From an uncultured Clostridia bacterium (GTDB taxonomy: Bacteria; Bacillota; Clostridia; TANB77; CAG-508): a DNA stretch of 22,041 nucleotides. The DNA is taken from NCBI GenBank assembly GCA_944393275.1, contig CALXZQ010000007.1, positions 1 to 22,041 of the forward strand, read 5' to 3'. The notes beneath the pieces were generated by a model that saw only the letters and a program-made list of their open reading frames with translations, was not told the DNA's origin and made no database searches. The position numbers and the translations under genes were made by a program. This document shows positions 6,395-16,600 of the stretch, in pieces; the first letter of the stretch is position 1; every line of letters starts with the position of its first letter.

Positions 6395-8770
6395 CTATTT
6401 CTCACTATTTTTTGCATATTTCTTTAATTTTTCATAAACTAGATAATTTACAGTACCTACTGGAAAATTTCCATTTTTGTCTTTCTTTCCTGCTGGAACT
6501 CCAGTTAAAACTTCAATTCCTTCGTCAATAGTAGATACAGAGTAAATGTGGAATAAACCTTGTTTTACAGATTGTACAATATTTTCTGGTAAATGTAAGT
6601 TCCTAACATTTTGAATAGGAATCATAACACCATGAGAACCATCTAATCCACGTTCTGCACAAATTTGATAGAAACCTTCGATTTTTTCATTAACACCACC
6701 AATAGGTTGGATTTCACCTTTTTGATTAACAGAACCAGTAACGGCTATAGATTGATTTATTGGTATTTCAGATAAGCTTGAAAGTATAGCATATAATTCT
6801 GTACTAGAAGCACTATCTCCATCAACACCATTATATAATTGTTCAAAACATAAACTTGCAGTTAAGCAAAGAGGAAAGTCCTGAGCAAATTTTTCTCCTA
6901 AGTATCCTGTTAAAATTAAGATTCCTTTTGAGTGAGAAGATCCTGAAAGATCAACTTCTCTTTCTATGTTTACAACTCCTGTTTTACCCATATATGTGTT
7001 AGCTGTGATTTTGGCAGGTTTACCAAATGTGTAATCTCCAATCGTCATAACAGTTAAACCATTTATCTGTCCTACTACAGAATCAGATGTATTTATAAGT
7101 AGAGTATTATCCTTAATCATCTCTAAATATTTTGTATCATATTTCTTAACTCGTTCAATTTGTTCTTTAAGGGCTTTCTCAATGTGTTTACTAGATATAA
7201 CTTTTGATTTTGCTATCTTGGCCCAAGTAGCAGCTTCACCAATTATTTGAGACATATCATTAAATTTTGTAGATAGCTTTTCTTTATCATCAGTAAGAGC
7301 TGTTGAGTAATCTATAAGTCTTGCCATACCAGATTTATCTAAATGAGGAAGTTGTTCTTTTTCGCAAAATCCATGAGCAAATCTAGCAAGTTTTTGCATA
7401 TTCTCTAAATTTCTAGGTGCATCTTCTTCAAATTCTACTTTTATTTTAAATAATTTTCTAAAGTCATTATCTAATGAAAGTAATGTATGATAAACATTAC
7501 TTGTACCAACTAATAGTACCTTTATATCTAATGGAATAGGTTCAGGTTTTAATGAAACCATAACCATAGATGAACGTTGGTCAGATGCATTTTCTATACT
7601 TAAAGCTTTTACTTTTAAAGCTTTTTTTAATGTTTCATAGCAAAGCCCATTTGAAACTAAATCTTCAGCTTGAAAAATAATGTAACCTCCATTAGCATAA
7701 TGTAGAAGACCAGGCTTTAACATAGTATAGTCTGTTTTTAAAGAACCATAGTAATTTTCATACTCTAAACTACCAAATATATTATGATAAGAATAGTTTG
7801 AGTCCATAATAACTGGTGAACCTTCTAAATTACTATTGTCTACAAATAAGTTTACTCGATAGTTAAGCCATGGAGCAGGAGAGTCTGGTTTAGGTACATT
7901 AGTTTTAGGTTCAGCAGTATCATCCATCATAAATAAAGAAATGTTCTTTAATATATCTGTTTTTATATCTGCTAAGAATTTAGTAATCTTTTTATTTCTT
8001 TTAAATTGAGATTTAATATTATTTATATGAACATTAATAGTAAGAAGAGCAATATTAGATTGCCATTCTTCAATCTTTTTATCAGCATTTTTTTCAATAG
8101 CTTTTATTTCGCTAATAACTTGAATTATTTGTTCTTGTACTATTGTAGATTTATCTTCAAATTCTTTTTTTATATTTTCATCTAATTTATCAAATTCTTC
8201 TTCTTCTATAGTTTTCCCATTTACTACAGGCATCATATATATACCGTTTTGGGCAGTCTTAACAAAGAAACCATATTTTAGAGCTTCCTTATTTAATTTC
8301 TCCATAAGACTATTTTTCTTATTTTCAAATTCTTGTCTTATTAGAGTTTTTTCTTTTTCAAATTCCTCATTGTTAAAAGTGTTCTTAATATCTTTTTTAA
8401 TATCTTTTATGAAGTTATCCATTGCAAGAGCAAATTCTTTTCCTTGACCAGCAGGGAAAGAAACAGCTATTGGTTCATTTGGCTTTTCAAAATTATATAT
8501 ATAACACCAATCTGGTGGAGTCTTTTTCTTTTTTGAAATAGTGTCAAGGTAATTTTTAGTATACATTGTTTTACCAACACCACTAGGTCCCTCTAGATAG
8601 ATGTTGTAACCTTTTACACTAACATTTATACCAAACTCTAAGGCTTTAATTCCTCTATCTTGTCCAATTCCACTAACTATTGGTTCTAAACTTTCTGTAG
8701 TTTCAAAATCAAAAACATTTGGATTACAAACAACCCTTAAATCTTTATAGCTTAATTCATTTTTTTTCAT
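6395..8770 (-). CDS. Lon-type ATP-dependent protease (S16 family, AAA_32/YcbZ-like)
   Basis: A 791-residue AAA+ serine protease that probably degrades folded or damaged proteins in the cytosol. Walker A is GPSGVGKT (61-68). A charged, coiled-coil-rich insertion spans about 110-270. GGYIIFQAEDL near residue 360 fits the Walker B position of this family, and DNDFRKLFKI follows the sensor region. The C-terminal S16 domain has the Ser-Lys dyad S653 (DGDSAS) and K696 (NEKIEGF). The 43-residue spacing equals S679/K722 of E. coli Lon. The long N-terminal Lon substrate domain is missing, so this is the AAA_32 subtype and not canonical LonA. AGAAGGAT precedes the ATG. It is the last gene of the tsaE-tsaB-rimI operon, 24 bp after rimI. 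The substrate is unknown. Confidence 0.9.
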   Translation of the reverse strand: MKKNELSYKDLRVVCNPNVFDFETTESLEPIVSGIGQDRGIKALEFGINVSVKGYNIYLEGPSGVGKTMYTKNYLDTISKKKKTPPDWCYIYNFEKPNEPIAVSFPAGQGKEFALAMDNFIKDIKKDIKNTFNNEEFEKEKTLIRQEFENKKNSLMEKLNKEALKYGFFVKTAQNGIYMMPVVNGKTIEEEEFDKLDENIKKEFEDKSTIVQEQIIQVISEIKAIEKNADKKIEEWQSNIALLTINVHINNIKSQFKRNKKITKFLADIKTDILKNISLFMMDDTAEPKTNVPKPDSPAPWLNYRVNLFVDNSNLEGSPVIMDSNYSYHNIFGSLEYENYYGSLKTDYTMLKPGLLHYANGGYIIFQAEDLVSNGLCYETLKKALKVKALSIENASDQRSSMVMVSLKPEPIPLDIKVLLVGTSNVYHTLLSLDNDFRKLFKIKVEFEEDAPRNLENMQKLARFAHGFCEKEQLPHLDKSGMARLIDYSTALTDDKEKLSTKFNDMSQIIGEAATWAKIAKSKVISSKHIEKALKEQIERVKKYDTKYLEMIKDNTLLINTSDSVVGQINGLTVMTIGDYTFGKPAKITANTYMGKTGVVNIEREVDLSGSSHSKGILILTGYLGEKFAQDFPLCLTASLCFEQLYNGVDGDSASSTELYAILSSLSEIPINQSIAVTGSVNQKGEIQPIGGVNEKIEGFYQICAERGLDGSHGVMIPIQNVRNLHLPENIVQSVKQGLFHIYSVSTIDEGIEVLTGVPAGKKDKNGNFPVGTVNYLVYEKLKKYAKNSEK

Positions 8771-8794
8771 TAGTAAATCCTTCTTTCTATAAAT

Positions 8795-9241
8795 TTAATC
8801 TATATTAAAGTTCATAGTCATAATTATTGCATTGTCTTTGTTATTATAATATTTTTTTCTAATTCCCAGCTTTGAAAATCCAAACTTTTCATATAGATGT
8901 ATAGCACTAGAATTATTTTCATTAACCTCTAAAGTAAGTGAGGCTAATTTTGTTTCTTTAGCTAAATTTATTAACTTCTCTAAAAGTAAACTTCCAATTC
9001 CTTGATTTCTTTTATCTTTCCTTGTAACTATGTTAGTAATGTGGACATCATCAACTGAGATCCAAATACCTGCAAATCCTACTATTTCATTATCTTGTTT
9101 AGCAACTATATATCTAGAATTAGGATTTTCAAGTTCAGACTTTAATATTCCTTCTGTCCAAAAACTATCAAAGTTTTCTGATAATTTATCAGAAATGAGA
9201 AACAAGTCAGAAATTGTCATATTATATATTTCTAAATTCAT
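8795..9241 (-). CDS. rimI: Ribosomal protein S18 alanine N-acetyltransferase RimI
   Basis: A GNAT-fold acetyltransferase of 148 residues that moves acetyl from acetyl-CoA to the N-terminal alanine of ribosomal protein S18. The acetyl-CoA loop RNQGIG (78-83) is followed by LEVNENNSSAIHLYEKFGF. In it E105 and Y117 have the spacing of the catalytic Glu and Tyr of enterobacterial RimI (E103, Y115). AAGGAAAA precedes the ATG. It lies 23 bp after tsaB in the same operon, and the tsaB-rimI pairing is a common bacterial arrangement that supports the name. Its length is normal for the family. A general GNAT of other specificity cannot be excluded from sequence alone. Confidence 0.9.
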   Translation of the reverse strand: MNLEIYNMTISDLFLISDKLSENFDSFWTEGILKSELENPNSRYIVAKQDNEIVGFAGIWISVDDVHITNIVTRKDKRNQGIGSLLLEKLINLAKETKLASLTLEVNENNSSAIHLYEKFGFSKLGIRKKYYNNKDNAIIMTMNFNID

Positions 9242-9264
9242 AAAAATTTTCCTTCTTAATTAAG

Positions 9265-9960
9265 TTAATTATTTTTGTTATTTAACATTAATTCTGCTTG
9301 AGACTTTTTTAAATATAGTGGTGATAAAGCAGGGCATTCTAAATTATTTATATATCTAAAATATGCAGCTTTTCCTATAGAAACAGCGTTTTGAAGATTT
9401 AAATTAGTATCTGCAAAATTAGAATTTTTAAAAGTATTTTTAATTTTATCATTATATACAACTGAACCATCACCAACAAAAGTAATTGTATTATCTCCAT
9501 ATTTAGAAATTTCTAATAGACAAGTATCTATGTTATCTGAAAGATATTCAGATATAGGAGTATATCCATTTAAGGCATAATTTCTTTTATATAATCTACA
9601 ATAAACATTGTCATGTTTAGCATCTAAAATAGAGCATACATATTCATCCTGTAAATTATACGCTAAACCTTCCAAAGAAGAAATTCCAATAGATGGTTTA
9701 TTATACACATCAACAAAAGCTTTAATTGTAGATACACCGATTCGTATTCCAGTAAAAGAGCCTGGACCAATAGAGCATGAATATAAGTCTATGTCTTTTA
9801 AAGATATTCCTGTACTTTTTAGTGCAATATCGATTAAAGGCATTAAATTTTGTGAATGTGTTAGTCCATCATTACTAGAATATTCATATATTGTATTTAA
9901 ATCTTCCAAAATAGCAACACTACATATATTGCTAGAAGTATCTATGCATAGAATTTTCAA
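9265..9960 (-). CDS. tsaB: tRNA threonylcarbamoyladenosine biosynthesis protein TsaB (UUG start)
   Basis: TsaB is the ASKHA-fold scaffold that binds TsaD and TsaE, allowing threonylcarbamoyl transfer to A37 of ANN-decoding tRNAs. From the chosen start the protein is 231 residues and begins KILCIDTSSNICSVAIL, the typical TsaB opening. GPGSFTGIRIG lies at about 65-75. An in-frame GTG at 9969 would add three residues but directly touches the Shine-Dalgarno AAGGAAG (9969-9975). The TTG at 9960 has a proper 8-nt spacer and places the conserved KIL at residues 2-4. It follows tsaE closely: the ribosome binding site overlaps the tsaE stop codon, so translation is probably coupled. The C-terminus (SPLYLKKSQAE) is also typical. 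Confidence 0.92.
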   Translation of the reverse strand: MKILCIDTSSNICSVAILEDLNTIYEYSSNDGLTHSQNLMPLIDIALKSTGISLKDIDLYSCSIGPGSFTGIRIGVSTIKAFVDVYNKPSIGISSLEGLAYNLQDEYVCSILDAKHDNVYCRLYKRNYALNGYTPISEYLSDNIDTCLLEISKYGDNTITFVGDGSVVYNDKIKNTFKNSNFADTNLNLQNAVSIGKAAYFRYINNLECPALSPLYLKKSQAELMLNNKNN

Positions 9961-9968
9961 AATATACA

Positions 9969-9975
9969 CTTCCTT
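9969..9975 (-). promoter_or_regulatory. Ribosome binding site of tsaB, overlapping the tsaE stop
   Basis: AAGGAAG on the minus strand lies 8 nt before TTG at 9960 and shares bases with the tsaE stop codon (9974-9976). It decides the UUG start over the adjacent GTG. Confidence 0.75.
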
Positions 9976-10417
9976 AATTTATTACATAGTTTGAATTTCC
10001 AAAAAACTCAATTGATATATTTCGTATGTTATTATCTAAATAATCTCTATTAAAAGTTATTTTAGTATAATTAGGAGGCAAAATTGATTCAATTTGTTCG
10101 CCCCATTCAATTAAACTTACTCCTTTTTCAAAATATTCTTCTCCACCTATAGCGGAAAATTCATCAATATCTTCTAATCTATATACATCAAAATGAAATA
10201 TTTTAAAATCATTTGTATCATATTCATTAACAATAGTAAAAGTAGGACTTGAAATTTCATTTTGAAGATTAAAGTATGTTAAAAACCCTTCTACAAATTT
10301 AGTCTTACCTGAACCTAAATCTCCAGAAAGTATGATAATATCACCAAACTTAACTTGTGATGCAATTTGCATTGCTAATTTTTTTGTTTCTGCTTCAGAA
10401 TGTGATAAAAAGTTAAT
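9974..10417 (-). CDS. tsaE: tRNA threonylcarbamoyladenosine biosynthesis ATPase TsaE (probable AUU start)
   Basis: TsaE is the P-loop ATPase that works with TsaB and TsaD in t6A37 formation. Walker A is GDLGSGKT and the family motif HFDVYRLED follows. The first in-frame ATG (10372) has no ribosome binding site and would put the P-loop at residue 17, cutting off the N-terminal strand and helix. Reading upstream from it the frame stays open and encodes NFLSHSEAETKKLA, typical of TsaE N-termini. The only well-placed start is ATT at 10415-10417, 7 nt after AGGTGG. This gives 147 residues with the P-loop at 32-39, as in relatives. A promoter 39 bp upstream fits this start. It is the first gene of the operon and is translationally coupled to tsaB. 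Function is certain; the AUU start is inferred. Confidence 0.88.
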   Translation of the reverse strand: MNFLSHSEAETKKLAMQIASQVKFGDIIILSGDLGSGKTKFVEGFLTYFNLQNEISSPTFTIVNEYDTNDFKIFHFDVYRLEDIDEFSAIGGEEYFEKGVSLIEWGEQIESILPPNYTKITFNRDYLDNNIRNISIEFFGNSNYVIN

Positions 10418-10424
10418 AACAATC

Positions 10425-10430
10425 CCACCT
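10425..10430 (-). promoter_or_regulatory. Ribosome binding site supporting an AUU start of tsaE
   Basis: AGGTGG on the minus strand is 7 nt before the in-frame ATT at 10417. No ATG, GTG or TTG lies in frame between the promoter and the ATG at 10372. Confidence 0.6.
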
Positions 10431-10455
10431 TTAAAATATGATAATTTTCTCCATT

Positions 10456-10484
10456 ATTTTATATTATTACTATAAATTTGTAAA
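10456..10484 (-). promoter_or_regulatory. Promoter of the tsaE-tsaB-rimI-lon operon
   Basis: On the minus strand TTTACA (10479-10484) and TAAAAT (10456-10461) are 17 bp apart, each 5/6 to consensus. The predicted start is near 10449, which leaves a leader of about 30 nt before the AUU start of tsaE. Confidence 0.75.
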
Positions 10485-10548
10485 TAGAAGAGATTGGAAA
10501 AAGATATATTTTAAAAATATAAAGTTAAAAAGGTTAAAATGTAGAATA

Positions 10549-10577
10549 TTGTAAAATAATCGCGATAAATATAAGAT
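10549..10577 (+). promoter_or_regulatory. Possible promoter of the Rhs toxin gene
   Basis: TTGTAA (10549-10554) and TAAGAT (10572-10577) are 17 bp apart, each 4/6 to consensus. This is the best spaced pair in the gap before the Rhs gene but it is weak. The spacer contains the 8-bp palindrome ATCGCGAT. Confidence 0.35.
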
Positions 10578-10643
10578 TAAAATATAACATTAAAGTTAAG
10601 ACCCTTACCAAAGAAAATAAAATGGTAAAAAAGGGGGAGTTTT

Positions 10644-13600
10644 ATGAAAATATTTATGGGGAAAATCATTACACTTACTATTGTATTTGTGATGATTTTT
10701 AATTTTAGCTCAGTAGTATTAGCAGAAGGAGTAGAGTTAGTCAAATACAATATTGAAACAAAAGAAGAACAAATTACAGAAGAAGTAGTAACAAATGCAG
10801 AAACTGAAGAAAAAGAACCTGTAGAAATAATAGGGGAAGATAAAAGTAAAAGAACATTAAATGAAAAGCATTTTAAATTAAGTGATGGAAGCATAATGGC
10901 AGCAGTATATCCAGAAAATGTGCATTACGAAAAAGATGGAGAACTTGTAGATATTAATAATAGTTTAGAAACCGTAACAGTAGAAGGACAAGAAGTATAT
11001 CAAAATAAAGAAAACGCATATAAAGCAAGTTTTGCTAAGACAGCAAAAAATAGTAGACTTGTAAGTATGGTATCAGATGGACATGAGATAAGCTGGAGAA
11101 TGGAAGAGGCAAAAACACTAAAAAGAAGAGAGGTATTACAAAAACAAGAAACAAAAGTTGAAGAAGAAAATACAAAAAATGAATTGCAAGCTACAAATGA
11201 AATAGTAAATACGACAATTAAAGGAAATACAGAAATAGTAAATCAGACAGAGAATGAGATTAAAGTACAAGAACAAGTAGAAGAATATACCGAAATAAAA
11301 ATAAATAATGTACAAGCACAAATAGAAAATCAAGTAGAAGAACCTATGCAAATGATGCAAAATGGGATTAAAGAAAATGAACAACTTGAAGATATGGCAA
11401 AATTAGAAAATGTGTCATCTAGTATAAAATATGAAAATATATTAAATGAAATTGATTTAAAATATGATGTTAAAGCAAATAAAATAAAAGAAAGTATAAC
11501 AATTAATGATAAATCAGGAATACAAGATGAATTTGTATTTAGATTTGATGTAGGTAAATTAAAAGCAATATTATTAGAAAATAAAGAAATACTAATAATG
11601 GAAGAAGGCTCAGATGGATATATCTTTAAAATAGAGGCTCCATATATGTTTGACAATAATTGTGAATATAGTTCAGACATAGATGTAGAATTAAATCAAG
11701 ATAAACTTACAGATGAATATATATTAACAATAAAACCAAGTAGAGAGTGGATGGAAGCAGAAGACAGAGTATATCCAATAACAATAGATCCAACGATAAC
11801 TACAACAAGAGAATATAACTATATAGAAGATACATATATATTCCAAGGAGACGAAAGTAGTAATATGAGACATAGAGCTCATATAATAAGAGTGGGAAGT
11901 AATAATAAAGCAGGACCACATAAAAATCCTACAAGAGGATTAATAAAATTTTCATTACCAGACTTAAATGCTGGTGACCAAGTAATATGGGCAAATTTAA
12001 GTTTATGTAGTTATCCAGATACAGACGAATGGGCACCACCAGGAAGAGAAATACAAATAGATGTGCACAGAATAAATACAAACTGGAGTCAAGAGATAGC
12101 ATCATGGAATAGTCTAAGTAATTCATATAACACTGTAATAGAAGATTATGAGAAATATAAATTTGACTATAATGACCAATTAAAATTCTATAATTTCAAC
12201 ATAACAGACATAGCAAAAGACTGGTATACAACAGGAAATAATTATGGGTTAATGATAAAAGAACATAATGAACAATATAATTACCCAGAATCAGATGCAT
12301 ATTTCTTATCAGCAAATACAAATAAAGAAGCTTGGTATTATGGAAGACCAGTAGTAACAATAGTGTATAGAAACCAAACAGGATTAGAAGATTATTTAAG
12401 TTATCATACACAAAGTGTAGGAAGAGCAGGAACAGTATATACAAATGACTATAATGGAAATTTAGTATTAGTGCATCAAGATGCAGCAACTCCAGGCAAT
12501 AGATTTCCAGTATCAATAAACCATGTATTTAATACAAATAATAAAGGTACTAACTTAGGATATGGAAAAGGATATAGACTAAACTTAACACAAACAATAG
12601 AACAACAAACAATAGATGGAACAGAATATTTAAGGTATACAGATGAAGATGGAACAGCGCACTATTTTCCAAAATCAGGAAATGAATATAAAGATGAAGA
12701 TGGCTTAGCGCTTACAATATATCCAGATGGAAGCAACTATAGATTAGAAGATAAAAATGGAAATAAAAGTATATTTACAAAATTATCAAGTGGTAACATA
12801 TGGTATTTAACTAAAACAACAGATACTGATGGAAATGTAGTAAATATAACAATAGATCTGGCAACTGGTAGACCAAGCAAAATAGTAGATGGAGCAAACC
12901 AAGAATTAAATTTAACTTATCAAAATAATCTTTTATATACCATAACAGACTCAGCAGGAAGAATAACTAAATTTACATATACAGCAGATAAATTAACACA
13001 AATAGAATACTCAGATGGGAAGAAATCTAATTATACATATAATGATAATGGTACATTATCAAGCATAACAAATATAGATGGAATAAAGTTAGGATATGAA
13101 TATTATCAAGAAAAGACAACAAGAGTAAAGAAAATACAAGAATATGGAGCAAATGGAGAAATTGGAAATAGTCTATCAATACAATATGGAGATAATAGCA
13201 CAATATTTACAGATAATAGAGGATATTCTAACTCGGTGGCATTTAACAATTATGGAAATCCAACAAGTATAGCTGATTTTGGAAAGAATAATTCTGTAGA
13301 TGGAGCATATGGAAAAACATATAGTTATGGAGAATCTGGTGGAAATAAAAATAAACTAACATTAGAAAGTAAACTAATGTCTATAAAAGAGATGCCAAAT
13401 AACTTAATACAAAATCCATATTTTAATAGTGGCTTAAATTATTGGACGAAAGACCAATGTAAAGATTCAGATACTGTAGAGTATATAGATAACAATAATG
13501 TTTTTAAATTTATAGGTGAATCTAATAGATATAAATATTTAAGACAAAATGTAAGTATAAGTGGAAAAAAAGGAGACATATTTAATTTAAGTGCCTGGGT

Positions 13601-16600
13601 AAAAAGTGCAGGAGTTCCAACTGAACATTGGAAAATTGTACAAATAAGTGCAAATGTAATAGGAAATAATGGAGATGCATCACAATGGGCAGTAATTCCA
13701 GCTAATCTGGACAGTTCAAGTTGGCAATTTATATCAAATCAATTTATAACAAATTATGATTATTCTAGGGTAGATGTTTATTTAATTTGTTATGAAAATG
13801 CAAATGCAACATACTTTGACAATATAGGACTATTTAGAGAAGACTTTGGACAAAGTTATACATACGATAGTGAAGGAAATATAGTGTCAACACAAGACAA
13901 AGCAAAACAAGAAAGTCAATTCACCTATAACGGAACAGGTGAATTATTGAGCTCAATAAATCCAAAAGGTGGAAGATTTATATATGAATATGATTTTAAT
14001 AACAAAAATAGATTAATAAAAGCTGTAAATAATACAGGAACTACATATTCATTTAATTATGATAATTATGGAAATGTAACATCATCTAAAGTCAGTGAAA
14101 GTAGAGAACTAGATACAATAGAAAATAATGAAAAATATTATATGAAAATTGCAAGTAGTGACAAATATTTTAATATAGCAGGAAGCTCTACAAATAATGG
14201 AGCAAAGCTAGAACAATTAGAACAATTAGGAAAGGAAAGCCAAAAATTCATTTTAGAACCCCAAAATAATTATCCAGGATACTATAAGATAAGAGGTTCA
14301 CACAATATAGAAAAATCTTTAGCAGTAGATGCATCAGATAATTCAATTCATCAGTGGGAATCGTTTAATTTTACAAGTCATTATTGGAAATTCATAGAAA
14401 ATGATGATGGAACATATAGAGTTGTAAATGAATATTGTGGAGATGATTATTGTATAACTCTAAAAAACGATAGCAAAAGTAATGGTGAATTAATAGTACT
14501 TGAAAAGTGGGAAGGCAAACAAAACCAAAAAGTAGAAATCTTTAAAGTAAATTCAGGGTACAACCCAACAGATGATGATAAAATAGAGTCTAATGAGCTA
14601 TACCATATACGTGTAAAGAGTAGTAATTTATATCTTGAACAAGAATACAATAATGTGGGAGCAAAAATAATACAAAACCCATATAAGCCATATGAACCAA
14701 AACAGCTATGGAGAATAGTAAGACTAGAGAATGGAAGATACAAGATAATAAACCAAGATAACCTAAGAGGGAATGTAATAGATGTAATTGGAGCAATAAA
14801 CCAAAATGGACAATTAGTACAAATGTATACAAATACTATACCAAATCCAGCACAAGAGTGGTATATACGAGGAGATAAAACAGGGACATATGAGATAGGG
14901 ACAGCATTATCAGATGAAGAAAAAAGATTAACTGTTTACACAGATTCAAAAGAACCAGGAACGGCAATGTGTATATTTGAACCAAATGGTGGAGATAACC
15001 AAAAATTTTATCTAGAAAAAGCTAATTTATTTGAAATAGAATCAGGAGCTACATATAAGATAAAGGGGCATACAAGCGGATTGTATGTAGGAGTAAATGA
15101 TAATGGAAGATTAGAATTACAAAATGAAAATAGCCAAAATCAAGAGTGGATAATAGAGAATAGAAATGATGGATACTATAAATTTAAATTAAAAGGTTCA
15201 GATAATAAAGTAATGGATGTATATGGAGCATATACAGAAAATGGAACAGATATACAAATACATACAGATACAGGAAGTGATGCACAAAAATATGAAATAA
15301 TAGCGAGAACAGATGGAACATATTACATAAAACCAAAAATAGGAAATGGAAGTAAATCAGTAGATATATATGGAGGAGCAACAACAGTAGGAACAAGTAT
15401 AAAATTATGGGAATCCAATGGAACACCAGCACAAATATATGAATTAGTAAAAATTGAATCGAATGACAGTAGAAAATATATAGAAACAAATGCGGAATAT
15501 TCAGAAGATGGAAGATATCAGACTAAATTAATAGATACGTCTGGAAATGAAGTACAGTATGAATATAATGAAACAACAGGGACAATAAAAGAAGTAACAG
15601 ATGCAAAAGGAAATACAACAAATTATGAATATGATGGACTAGATAGGGTAACTAAAGTGAGTGCCCAAGCAAATAGTCAAACACATCAAAATGAATATAC
15701 ATATGAAAACGATAGAATTAAAAGCATAAAACATAATGGAACAAACTACTATTTTGAATATGACAGCTTTGGAAACCAAAAAACAACAAAAATAGGAACA
15801 CAAGTATTAGGAACAAGCACATATGCAGCAAATAATGGAGTACTAAATAGCTTTACATATGGAAACAACCATAAAATAACATATGAATATGATAGATTTG
15901 ATAGATTAACAAAGAAAACGGGAACAAATGGAAGTATAGAATATGCATATGATGCAAAAGGAAACTTAAAGGAAATAAAAGATAATATAAACTCAAATAC
16001 AGAAAACTATACATATGACCTAGCAGATAGATTAGTTAAAAAAGAAAATACAAATGGATTGAAAGCAGAGTATTTTTATGATAATAATAGTAATGTAAAT
16101 AAAACGAAATATACATTAGGAACGGACAGTAAAGAAACAAGATATAATTATGATAGAGATAACAGAATAAACAGTGTAATAACAGAAAATGATATAAAAG
16201 TTACAAACTATGATAGGCTATCAAGAATAGTAAACACACAACTAAAAAGAAACAATAAAACATACGTAACAAGATACCAATATGTAGACACAGAAGAACC
16301 AAATAGAACAACAGAAAAGGTAAAAAGCATACAAAATGGAGAAGGAACAATAATATCATACACATATGATGCAAATGGAAACATAGAGACAATATCAGAA
16401 GGAGAAGGCGAAGAAAAAGAAGAAACTCAAAAGTATTATTATGATGAAATAGGGCAACTAATAAGAGAAAACAATAAAAAAGAAAATAAAACAATAGTAT
16501 ATACATATGATGTAGGAGGAAACATAACAAGCAAGAAAGAGTATGCCTATACAGAAGGAAACATAGAAGGAGCAACAGTACAAAAAACAATAACATATAC

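Noticed and set aside
10559..10566. Palindrome ATCGCGAT in the gap before the Rhs gene
   Set aside because: It is a single 8-bp palindrome with no second copy, so there is no support for an operator.
10602..10637. Possible hairpin CCCTTACCA with TGGTAA...GGG that would mask the Rhs ribosome binding site
   Set aside because: The pairing needs a 4-nt bulge and involves few G-C pairs. It is too weak to claim as a riboswitch or thermosensor.
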